Notes: generated by a model from the sequence alone, not told the origin. A DNA stretch of 64,000 nucleotides from Ensifer sp. Root278 (GCF_001429285.1 NZ_LMJJ01000041.1:148940-212939), one strand, 5' to 3'. Positions 27,494 to 35,536 are shown, counted from the stretch's first letter. Program-made: numbers and translations.

Positions 27494-27535
27494 TTATCGC
27501 AAAACCGCTGCGCACTTTTGCGCGACATACTTTAG
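27494..27535 (-). repeat. CTAAAG-family palindromic repeat, copy 1 (short)
   Basis: Read on the minus strand it begins CTAAAG, then TATGTCGCGCAAAAGTGCG and CAGCGGTTTTGCG. It shares this core with the repeats at 33421-33523 and 43631-43727. Internal pairing AAAA/TTTT with CGC/GCG arms makes a hairpin. Its first TAA is the stop codon of the adjoining hydrolase gene. Confidence 0.8.
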
Positions 27536-28224
27536 CCGAGTGAAGCGATCGCCTCGTCGATCAGCGCGACGATCTCCTTTGGATGCGATGCAAGCGAGGC
27601 GTGGCTGGCGTCGAGGGTGATGATCTTCTTTGCCTTGATGCGTTCAGCCATCCACTGTTCGGTTTCCGGCGGGATCATGTTGTCGTGGCGCGATACCTGG
27701 TACCAGCTCGGCTTTTCCTTCCAGGCCGGGGGGCCGGCCTCGTCTTCAAAGCAACGCCCGGCAATCGGCTTCTGCGTCACCGCCATGACCAGCGCGTCGG
27801 TCTCGTTCAAATCCTGGCCGAAGCTCTGGCGGAAGGTGTCTTGCGCCAACCAGAGGAAGCCATCCTTGTCGGGGCGGATACTGGCAGCACCGGAGGGTGG
27901 ATTACGCCGCGCAAAAATGCTGCCGAGGCTGTCGCCCTCATCCGGCGCGAAGGCCGCGACATAGACGAGGCCAACGACATTGGCTGCATGGCCGGCGCCG
28001 CTGATCACCGCGCCGCCATAGGAGTGGCCGACAAGCAGGGTCGGGCCATCAAGCGATTCCGCCAGTTTGCGCGTGCGCTCGATGTCGTCGGCAAGCGAGG
28101 TCAGTGGGTTCTGCACTGCAGCGATCCTGTAGCCCTTGGCGTGGAGTGGCGGGATCACGTGACGCCAATGGGAAGCATCGCCCCAGGCGCCGTGTACGAG
28201 CAGGATGTTCTTGACGGCAGGCAT
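27532..28224 (-). CDS. Alpha/beta hydrolase
   Basis: 230 residues from the ATG at 28224, chosen for AGGAA 7 nt upstream. The fold opens NILLVHGAWGDASHWRHV (oxyanion-hole HG). The nucleophile elbow is GHSYGG with Ser68, the acid is probably in SRHDNMIPP, and the His lies in LDASHASL near the C-terminus. Such small hydrolases include esterases and carboxylesterase-like salicylate-type proteins; no substrate can be named. The TAA stop is the first part of a repeat element, which also forms the 3' hairpin. The upstream 283 nt to the tRNA terminator hold nothing recognisable. Confidence 0.88.
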   Translation of the reverse strand: MPAVKNILLVHGAWGDASHWRHVIPPLHAKGYRIAAVQNPLTSLADDIERTRKLAESLDGPTLLVGHSYGGAVISGAGHAANVVGLVYVAAFAPDEGDSLGSIFARRNPPSGAASIRPDKDGFLWLAQDTFRQSFGQDLNETDALVMAVTQKPIAGRCFEDEAGPPAWKEKPSWYQVSRHDNMIPPETEQWMAERIKAKKIITLDASHASLASHPKEIVALIDEAIASLG

Positions 28225-28467
28225 TGTCCGTTCCTTTCTCATTCAGAGAAGATGTGGTCGGCACGACGTCGCGTTCGCGTATCGAGACGCGAGATGGGTG
28301 GCCGGCCGTTGGTCACGGATGCGATTAAAGGTCTGCGGGTGCGATCGGATTGCGAATGCAAACTAGGGCGCGGAACGGGGCGCTTCCATGGCGCAAGACA
28401 TTAAACTTCGTACAGAATTGGGATGGGTGGAGGGTGTCGCCAACCGGCGCGTCCCGGGACAAACGAA

Positions 28468-28497
28468 AAGGGCCTCTCGATTTCTCGAAAGGCCCTT
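28468..28497 (-). terminator. Terminator of the tRNA-Val gene
   Basis: Stem AAGGGCCT..CGA / TCG..AGGCCCTT with a short loop, followed by TTTTCGTTT on the minus strand, 11 nt past the tRNA CCA end. Confidence 0.85.
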
Positions 28498-28507
28498 GGA
28501 ATTCGAA

Positions 28508-28582
<75 letters not shown>

Positions 28583-28752
28583 ATCCGATGTCGGCGCATA
28601 GACCACAAAACCCGTTGTCGCGTCAATAGGGTTTTCGAAGGTTTTTTGACAGAAATTTCGAAGGCATGTTTTTTCCCATCCGGGGGTCGGTCGCGGCGGC
28701 GTGGCGAGGGCCCGGATTTGCGGGATTCCTGCTAAGGCCTTGAAACGAAAAG

Positions 28753-28783
28753 ACCGCCGGAGATCCTTGTGGATCGCGGCGGT
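28753..28783 (-). terminator. Terminator of cpdR
   Basis: Imperfect long stem ACCGCCGGAGATCC / GGATCGCGGCGGT with TTGT loop, followed on the minus strand by TTTTCG. A second hairpin closer to the gene (28811-28842, CCACAGT / ACTGTGG arms around GCCGC/GCGGC) may stabilise the mRNA 3' end. Confidence 0.82.
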
Positions 28784-28853
28784 CGATCGGAAATCGTCTT
28801 GGCTTGTCGCCACAGTGTGCCGCAAGCGGCAGCGACTGTGGAAAACTAGTCGC

Positions 28854-29219
28854 TTAAGCCGCGGCCAGCATCTTGTTGACCTCGTCGACGAGGTCGCGGA
28901 GGTGGAAGGGCTTCGAAAGCACCTTGGCATCTTTCGGCGCCTTGGAGTCGGGATTGAGCGCAACGGCGGCAAAGCCGGTGATGAACATGACCTTGAGGTC
29001 CGGATCGAGTTCGGTCGCGCGGCGCGCCAGCTCGATGCCGTCCATCTCGGGCATGACGATGTCGGTGAGGAGAAGCGAGAATGGCTCCTCGCGAAGCCGG
29101 TCATAGGCGCTGGCGCCGTTGTCGTAGGACATGACCTTGTAGCCGGCCTTTTCGAGCGCCTTGACCAGGAACCGGCGCATATCGTTGTCGTCTTCGGCAA
29201 GAAGGATTTTCGCAGTCAT
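28854..29219 (-). CDS. cpdR: CpdR-type single-domain response regulator
   Basis: 121 residues, a lone receiver domain with no output domain. Acidic pocket LLAEDDND, phospho-acceptor Asp53 in LLTDIVMPEMDG, switch Thr/Ser in MFITGFAAVAL and Lys in LSKPFHL. The sequence wording matches the CpdR family of Rhizobiales and Caulobacter. In that family the unphosphorylated form directs ClpXP to cell-cycle substrates, and the CckA-ChpT relay phosphorylates it (family knowledge). Divergent from N-formylglutamate amidohydrolase. Has its own terminator. High confidence in the family; rhizobia may have two copies and I cannot say which this is. Confidence 0.9.
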   Translation of the reverse strand: MTAKILLAEDDNDMRRFLVKALEKAGYKVMSYDNGASAYDRLREEPFSLLLTDIVMPEMDGIELARRATELDPDLKVMFITGFAAVALNPDSKAPKDAKVLSKPFHLRDLVDEVNKMLAAA

Positions 29220-29418
29220 GAATTCGGCCGTGCTTCTCTTTTTTCAGTTTATTGCGCGTAGATTGCGGCGTTTTATCCAAACCCCAACGCGGTAAATATC
29301 TCGTGAACGCGGGACGTCAATTCCCCGGGAGCTATGATTGGTCACTATGGACACAGAGCGGACCAACTGGCAACATGATGACAATTGTAAGAACCGCATA
29401 TGGTAAAAAAGGGTTCAG

Positions 29419-30300
29419 ATGGGGGAAATTGCGGAGAGGGAACTGTTTGAGGTCCTGGAACCTCCGATCCAGCGCATTCCCTTTGTGTTCAATTCACCGC
29501 ATAGCGGTCGGTCCTATCCCCAGCGCTTTCTCGATCAGTCGCGGCTCGACGCTGTTTCGATTCGCCGGTCGGAAGACCACTATGTCGATGAGCTGTTCCA
29601 GAACGCGACTTTTCTCGGAGCGCCGATGCTGCTGGCGCATTTCCCGCGCGCCTTCCTCGACGTCAACCGTGAGCCCTATGAGCTTGACCCGCGCATGTTC
29701 GACGGCCCGCTGCCGCCGCACGCCAATATCAGCTCGATGCGCGTCGCCGGCGGCCTCGGCACGATACCGCGGCTGGTCGCCGAGAACATGGAGATCTACC
29801 GCGGACGTTTCCCGGTGGAAGACGCGCTGACGCGGATCGAGACGATCTACAAGCCCTACCATGCCACCCTGCGCAAACTGATCGCGCGCACCCACGTGCA
29901 GTTCGGCCTGTCGGTGCTGATCGATTGTCACTCGATGCCCGGGAACGTGCATCTGCCCGGCAGCGCCCAGCGTCCCGACTTCATCATCGGCGACCGCTAC
30001 GGCACCAGTGCCGCGGGTGAACTGTCGCGCGCCGCCGTCGATCTGCTGCAGCAGCTCGGCTACAGTGTCGTGCGCAACAAGCCCTATGCTGGCGGCTTCA
30101 TCACCGAGCATTACGGTCGCCCGACACGCGGGCTGCATGCGCTGCAGATCGAGATCAACCGGGCGCTCTATGTCGATGAGACGACACTGGTGCGCAAGCC
30201 CGGCTTCGGCTCGCTGGTCGCAGATCTCACGACCTTCGTCGCGTCGCTTGCCCGCCATGTCGAAGACTACGGCGCCTACCTCCCGCTCGCAGCGGAGTGA
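29419..30300 (+). CDS. N-formylglutamate amidohydrolase
   Basis: 293 residues. Hydrolyses N-formyl-L-glutamate to formate and glutamate, the last step of one histidine degradation route. Family signatures include VFNSPHSGRSYP (metal His), RRSEDHYVDELF, LIDCHSMPG and GGFITEHYGRP. The start at 29419 lies after GTTCAGATGG with weak purines. It stands alone, divergent from cpdR and far from any hut gene, so a role outside histidine breakdown is possible. Rhizobial genomes often place this gene beside cpdR (from memory). Confidence 0.92.
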   Translation: MGEIAERELFEVLEPPIQRIPFVFNSPHSGRSYPQRFLDQSRLDAVSIRRSEDHYVDELFQNATFLGAPMLLAHFPRAFLDVNREPYELDPRMFDGPLPPHANISSMRVAGGLGTIPRLVAENMEIYRGRFPVEDALTRIETIYKPYHATLRKLIARTHVQFGLSVLIDCHSMPGNVHLPGSAQRPDFIIGDRYGTSAAGELSRAAVDLLQQLGYSVVRNKPYAGGFITEHYGRPTRGLHALQIEINRALYVDETTLVRKPGFGSLVADLTTFVASLARHVEDYGAYLPLAAE

Positions 30301-30327
30301 CTTTAGGATTTTCTGTCGTGGACCTTC

Positions 30328-30408
30328 AAAAAAAACCGCGCCAACGGCGCGGTCAAGTCTAGGGAGGAAACACCCAAGGAGGGTATTTACAGTCACAGGT
30401 GACTGTAC
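30328..30408 (-). ncRNA. mmgR: mmgR / suhB-type small RNA
   Basis: About 80 nt on the minus strand, just upstream of the inositol-monophosphatase-family gene, which is where the suhB RNA family got its name. The probable transcript starts at GGG (30408-30410). It has a first hairpin ACAGTCAC / GTGACTGT and an unpaired CCTCCTTGGG..TTTCCTCCC stretch with two anti-Shine-Dalgarno-like segments. It ends in the terminator hairpin CCGCGCC-GTT-GGCGCGG with eight Ts (30328-30335). Length fits the reported roughly 77-nt MmgR, which limits PHB accumulation in S. meliloti (family knowledge). Ends are estimated. Confidence 0.85.
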
Positions 30409-30412
30409 CCAA

Positions 30413-30441
30413 ACCTTAATATTGCACTGCACAAATGTCAA
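30413..30441 (-). promoter_or_regulatory. Sigma-70-type promoter of the sRNA
   Basis: On the minus strand a perfect TTGACA (30436-30441) is followed after exactly 17 nt by TAAGGT (30413-30418), placing a start near 30406-30410. Confidence 0.8.
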
Positions 30442-30639
30442 GTTGAAGCAGTGAGAACTTTTGCAGTGCATCAAACGTTTTTTAGGCGAAAGCGGTATCT
30501 GAACCGATTGAAACGCTAGAAATCTGAAAACACAGGTGATTTGGTCGCCGCTGCCATCGCATCAGTTCGTTTGCCTTTCGGTAAATTTCGTCTATGCAAG
30601 ACGAACCTTCCTTCGTCCATGCTTCCCTGAGAGAGAGCC

Positions 30640-31413
30640 ATGCTGCCCGACCGCGCCTTCTTCGATCGCCTTGCCGAAGCTGCCAAGGCAGAGACCCTGC
30701 CGCGATTCCGGATCGGCACCAGCGTGGTCAACAAGATCGAAGGCGGCTTCGATCCGGTAACGGAGGCGGACCAGTCGGCGGAAGCGGCGATCCGTGCGCT
30801 GATCGAGAAGCATTTTCCGGAGCACGGCATCCTTGGCGAAGAGCATGGCAATGTCGGGCTCGACCGCGAATATGTCTGGGTCATCGACCCGATCGACGGC
30901 ACACGCGCCTTCATTTCCGGCCTGCCGGTCTGGGGCACGCTGATCGGCCTCTATCGCAATGGCGAAGCGGTCATGGGCCTGATGGATCAGCCGTTCACCG
31001 GTGAGCGCTATTTCGCCGATGGTGAGAAGACGACCTACCGGGGTCCCGGTGGCGAAAAGGTGCTTTCGACCCGTGCCTGCAATTCGCTTTCGGATGCGGT
31101 GCTGTTCACCACATCGCCGCACCTCTACACGGGTGACTTCAAGACCAAGTACGAGGCGGTGCAGAACAAGGTGCGACTCTTCCGCTACGGCTGCGATTGC
31201 TACGCCTTCGCGCTGCTCGCCGCCGGTCATATCGACCTGGTGATCGAATGCGGACTGAAACCCTACGACGTCGGCGGTCTGATCCCCCTGATCGAGCAGG
31301 CCGGCGGTATCGTCACCAATTGGCAGGGCGGACCGGCGGAAATGGGTGGCGAGGTCATCGCTGCGGGCAGCGCCGAACTGCATGCTCAGGCGCTGGAAAT
31401 CCTCAAAGGCTGA
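30640..31413 (+). CDS. hisN: Inositol-monophosphatase-family phosphatase, probably histidinol-phosphatase
   Basis: 257 residues; GAGAGAG about 6 nt before the ATG. Metal-dependent phosphatase fold: GEEHG (Glu67/68), the signature WVIDPIDGTRAFISG (Asp83, Asp86), and the C-terminal KPYDVGGLIPLIEQAGG. RAFISGLPVWGTLIG and the C-terminal wording fit the HisN type, which removes phosphate from L-histidinol phosphate in histidine synthesis, better than true inositol monophosphatase. That distinction rests on overall resemblance. It is monocistronic, with the mmgR-like sRNA facing away upstream. Confidence 0.85.
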   Translation: MLPDRAFFDRLAEAAKAETLPRFRIGTSVVNKIEGGFDPVTEADQSAEAAIRALIEKHFPEHGILGEEHGNVGLDREYVWVIDPIDGTRAFISGLPVWGTLIGLYRNGEAVMGLMDQPFTGERYFADGEKTTYRGPGGEKVLSTRACNSLSDAVLFTTSPHLYTGDFKTKYEAVQNKVRLFRYGCDCYAFALLAAGHIDLVIECGLKPYDVGGLIPLIEQAGGIVTNWQGGPAEMGGEVIAAGSAELHAQALEILKG

Positions 31414-31485
31414 GGACGCCACGCTCCGGCGCTGATATCGAAGCGAGATGCAAAATCAAATTATTGCCGAGTGTGCCCGCCTGTA

Positions 31486-32451
31486 TCAGGCGGCGCTGTT
31501 TTCGCGTTCGTCACCCTCTTCGGGGATGACGAAGGCAAGGATCGCGGCCATCGCCTGGGCGCGATAGCGGTCTGCTTCGTGAAGCAGTTCGTGGCGGGCG
31601 CCATCGATCGGGATCATCTGGGCGGCGCGGAAGTTGCGCGCCAACCACTCGACGGCGAGATGCGGCACCAGACGGTCAGCGGTTGGCGCCAGGATGATCG
31701 TCGGCAGGGTGATGCGCGTCAGATGCTCGCGGCGGATGACGCGGCGCATGGCGCGGAAGGCCTCGCTCAGCCAGCGCGCGGTGGGCGGGCCAAGCCTCAG
31801 TTCCGGATGCGTGTCGGTCAGTGCGATGTTGCGCAGGTAGCGGCGGCGGTCCGCCGTCAGCACGTTGCTTTCGAACGGGCGGTTGCCCTTGTCGGGATGG
31901 GCCGGCAGGGTGCCGAGGCCGATGCAGCGCATGAGGGTCGCAATCGCCGCAATGCTGGGCTCGCCGAGCGCCTGTCCGCCAAGGCCGACGAAGGGTGCCA
32001 GCACCACCAGTCGGTCGATCCGGCTTGCTAGCATCGGTGCCAGCGACAGGGCAACGAGCGCACCCATGGAATGGGCGACGATCGAGAAGGGCAGGCGCGT
32101 ATCCGGCAACACGATCTGTTCGAGGAAGGTGCTGAGGTCGCGTTCATAGTCGGAGAAGTGGTCGACGTAGCCGCGTCCCGGGTGTGGCAGCAGCCGCTCG
32201 GAGCCCGCCTGGCCGCGCCAGTCGAAGGTCGCGACCCAAAGACCTGCTGCCGTGAGATCAGCGATTGTCTCGAAGTATTTCTCGATCGATTCGTTGCGGC
32301 CCTGCAGCAGGACGACCGTGCCGCGCGCAACAGGCTGCTTCGTCCTGAAGATCGCGTAGCGAATCTTGCGCCCGCCGACGCCATCGAAGAACCCAGCCAC
32401 GTAGTTTTCCGGGGTCGGATTGTCCGGTGTCGAGTGGAGGATCGAGGTCAT
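31486..32451 (-). CDS. Alpha/beta hydrolase, lysophospholipase-like
   Basis: 321 residues of the monoglyceride lipase/lysophospholipase L2 type. Oxyanion region VVLLQGRNESIEKYFE, then TFDWRGQAGSERL, nucleophile Ser in VAHSMGALVAL (about residue 128), acid in APTADRLVP and His in GARHELLHE. No signal peptide. It probably acts on lysophospholipids or monoacylglycerols, by family only. Monocistronic; 389 nt to the next gene upstream contain an orphan terminator and the Hsp20 control region. Confidence 0.88.
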   Translation of the reverse strand: MTSILHSTPDNPTPENYVAGFFDGVGGRKIRYAIFRTKQPVARGTVVLLQGRNESIEKYFETIADLTAAGLWVATFDWRGQAGSERLLPHPGRGYVDHFSDYERDLSTFLEQIVLPDTRLPFSIVAHSMGALVALSLAPMLASRIDRLVVLAPFVGLGGQALGEPSIAAIATLMRCIGLGTLPAHPDKGNRPFESNVLTADRRRYLRNIALTDTHPELRLGPPTARWLSEAFRAMRRVIRREHLTRITLPTIILAPTADRLVPHLAVEWLARNFRAAQMIPIDGARHELLHEADRYRAQAMAAILAFVIPEEGDERENSAA

Positions 32452-32526
32452 GACGTGGTGACGGCCAAGAAGAGCGGGTTGATCGGTATCATCAAGGGAT
32501 AGGCGGCAGGGTCTCAGTCGTCAAAG

Positions 32527-32576
32527 AAAAAAGCCGGAAACGGTGGGTGAAATCCGGACGATCACCGTTTCCGGCT
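32527..32576 (-). terminator. Strong orphan terminator on the minus strand
   Basis: A 14-bp perfect stem AGCCGGAAACGGTG / CACCGTTTCCGGCT with a 17-nt loop, followed on the minus strand by six Ts. The nearest annotated minus-strand gene to its right is 0.9 kb away, beyond the plus-strand Hsp20 gene, so an unannotated transcript probably ends here. Confidence 0.75.
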
Positions 32577-32633
32577 GCTGAAGAGGAAGGGACGTATCAC
32601 TTCAGCCTGGGAGTTGCCGCCCAGAGTTTTCTT

Positions 32634-32675
32634 CTAGCCCACCGGGGCTGAACGGAAGCCGAAGCGGCCGTTCAT
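32634..32675 (-). CDS. Possible 13-codon small ORF
   Basis: ATG to TAG encoding MNGRFGFRSAPVG, 60 nt before the orphan terminator on the same strand. There is no clear Shine-Dalgarno. Its placement could mark a dual-function small RNA or a leader-type peptide, but chance occurrence of so short an ORF is quite possible. Confidence 0.25.
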   Translation of the reverse strand: MNGRFGFRSAPVG

Positions 32676-32709
32676 GTCGGGTTCACGGGAAAATCGTGAG
32701 TGCTCGCGT

Positions 32710-32738
32710 CTTGAAGTCGCGAATTTGCCTCCCCAAAT
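32710..32738 (+). promoter_or_regulatory. RpoH (heat shock sigma) promoter of hsp20
   Basis: CTTGAA (32710-32715), 15-nt spacer, then CCCCAAAT (32731-32738). This matches the sigma-32 class consensus well and puts the start near 32745. Confidence 0.75.
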
Positions 32739-32743
32739 CAGGG

Positions 32744-32840
32744 TCACGGGCGCCGAAGACGGGTCCGTTCACCGGTCTTGCCGCTGCCAGAATGGGGTGG
32801 CCGACCAGACATCGCAAACCGTTGCTCCGAGGAGGACACA
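32744..32840 (+). promoter_or_regulatory. ROSE-type RNA thermometer in the hsp20 leader
   Basis: The roughly 95-nt leader has three successive hairpins: AAGAC..GTCTT (about 32756-32779), GCCGCTGCC / GGGGTGGC (about 32780-32803), and a last one in which TTGCTCC pairs with the GAGGAGG ribosome site just before the ATG. Masking of the ribosome site by TTGCTCC-like sequence is the hallmark of ROSE elements in rhizobial small heat shock genes. Melting at high temperature would free translation. Confidence 0.8.
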
Positions 32841-33302
32841 ATGCGTCACTTTGATTTCTCTCCCCTTTACCGTTCCACCGTTGGCTTTGATCGCCTGTTC
32901 ACGATGCTCGACAGCCTCGGTCAGCCGGGTGAAGCCCAGACCTATCCGCCCTACAACATCGAACGCACCGGCGAAAACGCCTACCGCATCACCATGGCCG
33001 TTGCTGGCTTTGACGAGAGCGAGCTTTCGATCGAGGCCCGTGAGCACACGCTGACGGTCAAGGGCGAAAAAGCCGAGGAAAAGGGCGACGAAAGCCAGTT
33101 TCTCCATCGTGGCATTGCCAAGCGTGCCTTCGAGCGTCGCTTCCAGCTCGCCGATCACGTGGAGATCAAGTCCGCTTCGCTGAAGAACGGCTTGCTGCAC
33201 ATCGACCTCACCCGCGAGATTCCGGAAGCAGCCAAGCCCCGCCGGATCGAGATTTCGTCCGTTGCCTCGCAGCCGAAGCAGATCGAGGCCCAGACCCTCT
33301 AA
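32841..33302 (+). CDS. Small heat shock protein, Hsp20 / IbpA type
   Basis: 153 residues; ATG at 32841 with GAGGAGG 6 nt upstream. ATP-independent holdase chaperone forming large cytoplasmic oligomers. A short N-terminal arm (FDFSPLYRSTVGFDRLF) precedes an alpha-crystallin domain (about 35-130) with YNIERTGENAYRITMAVAGF and KNGLLHIDL, then a short tail. The N-terminal wording matches class A rhizobial sHsps. Control is doubly heat-linked: an RpoH promoter and a ROSE thermometer upstream. A strong terminator follows. Confidence 0.95.
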   Translation: MRHFDFSPLYRSTVGFDRLFTMLDSLGQPGEAQTYPPYNIERTGENAYRITMAVAGFDESELSIEAREHTLTVKGEKAEEKGDESQFLHRGIAKRAFERRFQLADHVEIKSASLKNGLLHIDLTREIPEAAKPRRIEISSVASQPKQIEAQTL

Positions 33303-33326
33303 CCGCGAAGACAATCTCCCAAGACA

Positions 33327-33356
33327 GGCGGCGTCCCCCAGGGGCGCCGCTTTTTT
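33327..33356 (+). terminator. Terminator of hsp20
   Basis: Stem GCGGCGTCCCC / GGGGCGCCGC with CA loop and six Ts, 25 nt past the stop. Confidence 0.9.
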
Positions 33357-33420
33357 ATTGGTTCATTGAAATCACGCAGTTCCGAAGAGAGACCGCTTCG
33401 GACTTTCCTGACTTTCTAAA

Positions 33421-33523
33421 GCGCGTCACGATCTTTCAGATTCGCTCCTTGCGCTTCAAGTTTTTGATGTTTCGCATGTCGTTGTCGCAAAACCGCTGCG
33501 CACTTTTGCGCGACAGGCTTTAG
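33421..33523 (-). repeat. CTAAAG-family palindromic repeat, copy 2 (long)
   Basis: About 103 nt. From the minus strand it starts CTAAAGCCTGTCGCGC, carries the same hairpin core as copy 1, then a second module (AAGCGCAAGGAGCGAATCTG..) shared only with copy 3 at 43631-43727. A weaker related module extends to about 33375. Its initial TAA is the stop codon of the transporter gene at 33520. Confidence 0.85.
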
Positions 33524-34509
33524 GATCTGGCCGGCGCGGGCACGGCGGAGGCCTGCTTCTTGGCGGCGTAGCGCTGTGCGATGACGGCGCAGGCCATCAG
33601 CTGGATCTGGTGGAACAGCATCACCGGCAGCACGATCGCGCCGATGTTCTGCCCGGCGAAGATGGCGCTCGCCATCGGAACGCCGCTCGCAAGGCTCTTC
33701 TTCGAGCCGCAGAAGGTGATGGCGATCTCATCCGCCTTGTCGAAGCCGAGCAGGCGGCTGCCGAACATGGTGACGGCAAGCACGAGCGCCAGCATGACGA
33801 TCTCGATGACGACCAGGACGCCGAGATCTGCCAGCGAATAGGTCTGCCAAAGGCCCGATGTCACCGCCTGGCTGAAGGCGAGATAGACGACCATCAGGAT
33901 CGAGCCGCGATCGACGGGCGCCAAGAGCCCCTTGCGCGCCCGGATCCAGTTGCCGATCAAGGGCTGCAACAGCTGGCCAATGACGAAGGGAGCAAGCAAT
34001 TGCAGCAGGATCTGCTTCAGCGCGTCGAGCGTCACGCCGCCGTGGCCGCCGGCGGTAAACAGCAGCCCGACCAGCAGCGGCGTCAGGAACATGCCGAATA
34101 TGTTGGACGCAGACGCCGAGCAGATCGCCGCCGGCACATTGCCGCCGGCCATCGAGGTGAAGGCGATCGAAGACTGCACCGTCGAGGGCAGCACGCAGAG
34201 GAACAGGATGCCGGTGTAGAGCGACTGCGGAAGGATCGAGGTCGGGACGAAGCCGATTGCAAGACCGATCAGCGGGAAGAGCACGAAGGTGGAGGCGAGG
34301 ATCGTCAGGTGCAGCCGCCAGTGCAGGATGCCGGCGATCACCACGTCGCGCGAGAGGCGGGCGCCGTGCAGGAAGAAGACCATGCCGACCGCCACCTTGG
34401 TCGCCAATCCGAACCAGGCGGTCGCCTCACCATGGATCGGCAGGACGGATGCCAAGAGCACCGTCGCCAGAAGCAGGATGGTGAAGGTATCGGGAAGGTA
34501 GCGGCGCAT
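33520..34509 (-). CDS. Bile acid:sodium symporter-family transporter
   Basis: 329 residues with about ten hydrophobic segments spread evenly, starting at residue 8. Family wording includes GMVFFLHGARLS, FLCVLPSTVQSSIAFTSMAGGNVPAAICSASASN and CGSKKSLASGVPMA, typical of the YfeH/RCH1-like BASS subgroup. Probably a sodium-coupled inner-membrane carrier for an organic anion; substrate unknown. It is divergent from a LysR gene 95 nt away, its likely regulator. The stop codon is contributed by a repeat element. Confidence 0.9.
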   Translation of the reverse strand: MRRYLPDTFTILLLATVLLASVLPIHGEATAWFGLATKVAVGMVFFLHGARLSRDVVIAGILHWRLHLTILASTFVLFPLIGLAIGFVPTSILPQSLYTGILFLCVLPSTVQSSIAFTSMAGGNVPAAICSASASNIFGMFLTPLLVGLLFTAGGHGGVTLDALKQILLQLLAPFVIGQLLQPLIGNWIRARKGLLAPVDRGSILMVVYLAFSQAVTSGLWQTYSLADLGVLVVIEIVMLALVLAVTMFGSRLLGFDKADEIAITFCGSKKSLASGVPMASAIFAGQNIGAIVLPVMLFHQIQLMACAVIAQRYAAKKQASAVPAPARS

Positions 34510-34604
34510 ATCCGGTCACTTGCTGGTGATGAAACGTCTTGCCGGGATCACTCATTATGAAGCAGGATGCAAGGAATAACAGTTATCGCGATTTGGGATG
34601 AGCC
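34510..34604. promoter_or_regulatory. Divergent promoter region, transporter / LysR
   Basis: 95 nt between start codons. ATAACAGTTAT (34576-34586) is an interrupted palindrome in the right size range for a LysR half-site region, 19 nt before the LysR ATG. Binding is inference. Confidence 0.4.
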
Positions 34605-35462
34605 ATGTTGGATCTCGTGCAGTTGCGCAGCTTCGTCGCGCTCGAACAGATGGGCAGTTTCACGCTGGCGGCGGAGAAACTGTCGCTTGGGCAATCGACC
34701 GTCAGCCAGCATATTCAAAGGCTTGAGGCCTCGCTCGGGCGAACCCTGGTCGCCCGCGATACCCACCGCGTGTCGCTGACGGCGGATGGGCTGGCACTGC
34801 TTGCCCATGCGCGTTCGATGCTGGCGATCGACGGCGAGGTGCGTGCGCTTTTTGCCGAAAGCAGTCTGCGTGGTCGCCTGCGGCTTGGTGTTTCCGAGGA
34901 TTTCGTCATGAGCCGGCTGCCGGCGGTTCTCGAAGATTTCGTCCGTGCTCATCCGTCGGTCGATCTCGAACTGACCGTCGCCTTGAGCGGCGTGCTTTAC
35001 CAGATGCAGGACAACGGCGAGATCGACCTCGTGCTCGCCAAGCGCAGGCTCGGCGACGTGAGAGGCGAGCTCGTCTATCGCGAGCCGCTCGTCTGGCTCG
35101 CCCGCGACCCCGAAAGGATCAGGCGTGACAAGGTGCTGCCGCTGATCGCCTTTCCGCCGCCGAGCATCACCCGCAGCGTCGCGCTCGAAGTGCTCGACCG
35201 GCATCGCCTGCCGTGGCGCATCGTCTGCACCTGCGGCAGCCTCAGCGGGCTGACGGCGGCCGCGCGCGCCGGAATGGGCGTGCTCGTGCAGCCGCGCAGC
35301 ATGGTGCCGCAGGGGTTGAAGGAGATACCCGCCGGCGCCCTGCCGCCGCTTGAAGACGTCGAGTTCGTGCTGGTGCCGAGCAAGGGCGTCGACCGAAAGC
35401 TGAGTGCAGCACTTTCGGCCGAGATCCTCTCCAATGTGAGGACGCTGCAGGGACAGGCTTGA
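34605..35462 (+). CDS. LysR-family transcriptional regulator
   Basis: 285 residues. The helix-turn-helix lies in LRSFVALEQMGSFTLAAEKLSLGQSTVSQHIQRLEAS (residues about 5-45), followed by the usual effector-binding domain to residue 280. Divergent from the BASS-family transporter, so it most likely controls import or export of that substrate. Convergent with threonine aldolase, 74 nt between stops. The inducer cannot be read from the sequence. Confidence 0.92.
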   Translation: MLDLVQLRSFVALEQMGSFTLAAEKLSLGQSTVSQHIQRLEASLGRTLVARDTHRVSLTADGLALLAHARSMLAIDGEVRALFAESSLRGRLRLGVSEDFVMSRLPAVLEDFVRAHPSVDLELTVALSGVLYQMQDNGEIDLVLAKRRLGDVRGELVYREPLVWLARDPERIRRDKVLPLIAFPPPSITRSVALEVLDRHRLPWRIVCTCGSLSGLTAAARAGMGVLVQPRSMVPQGLKEIPAGALPPLEDVEFVLVPSKGVDRKLSAALSAEILSNVRTLQGQA

Positions 35463-35536
35463 TGCAGGGGATCACCCCGCTCAGGTCGCGGGATGGTCGT
35501 CCGGATGGAAAAGCTGGCCGTTTTCCTGGAACTGCT

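Noticed and set aside
28811-28842. Hairpin next to cpdR as a separate small RNA
   Set aside because: It has no promoter or T-run of its own and sits directly after the cpdR stop, so it is better read as part of that mRNA's 3' end.
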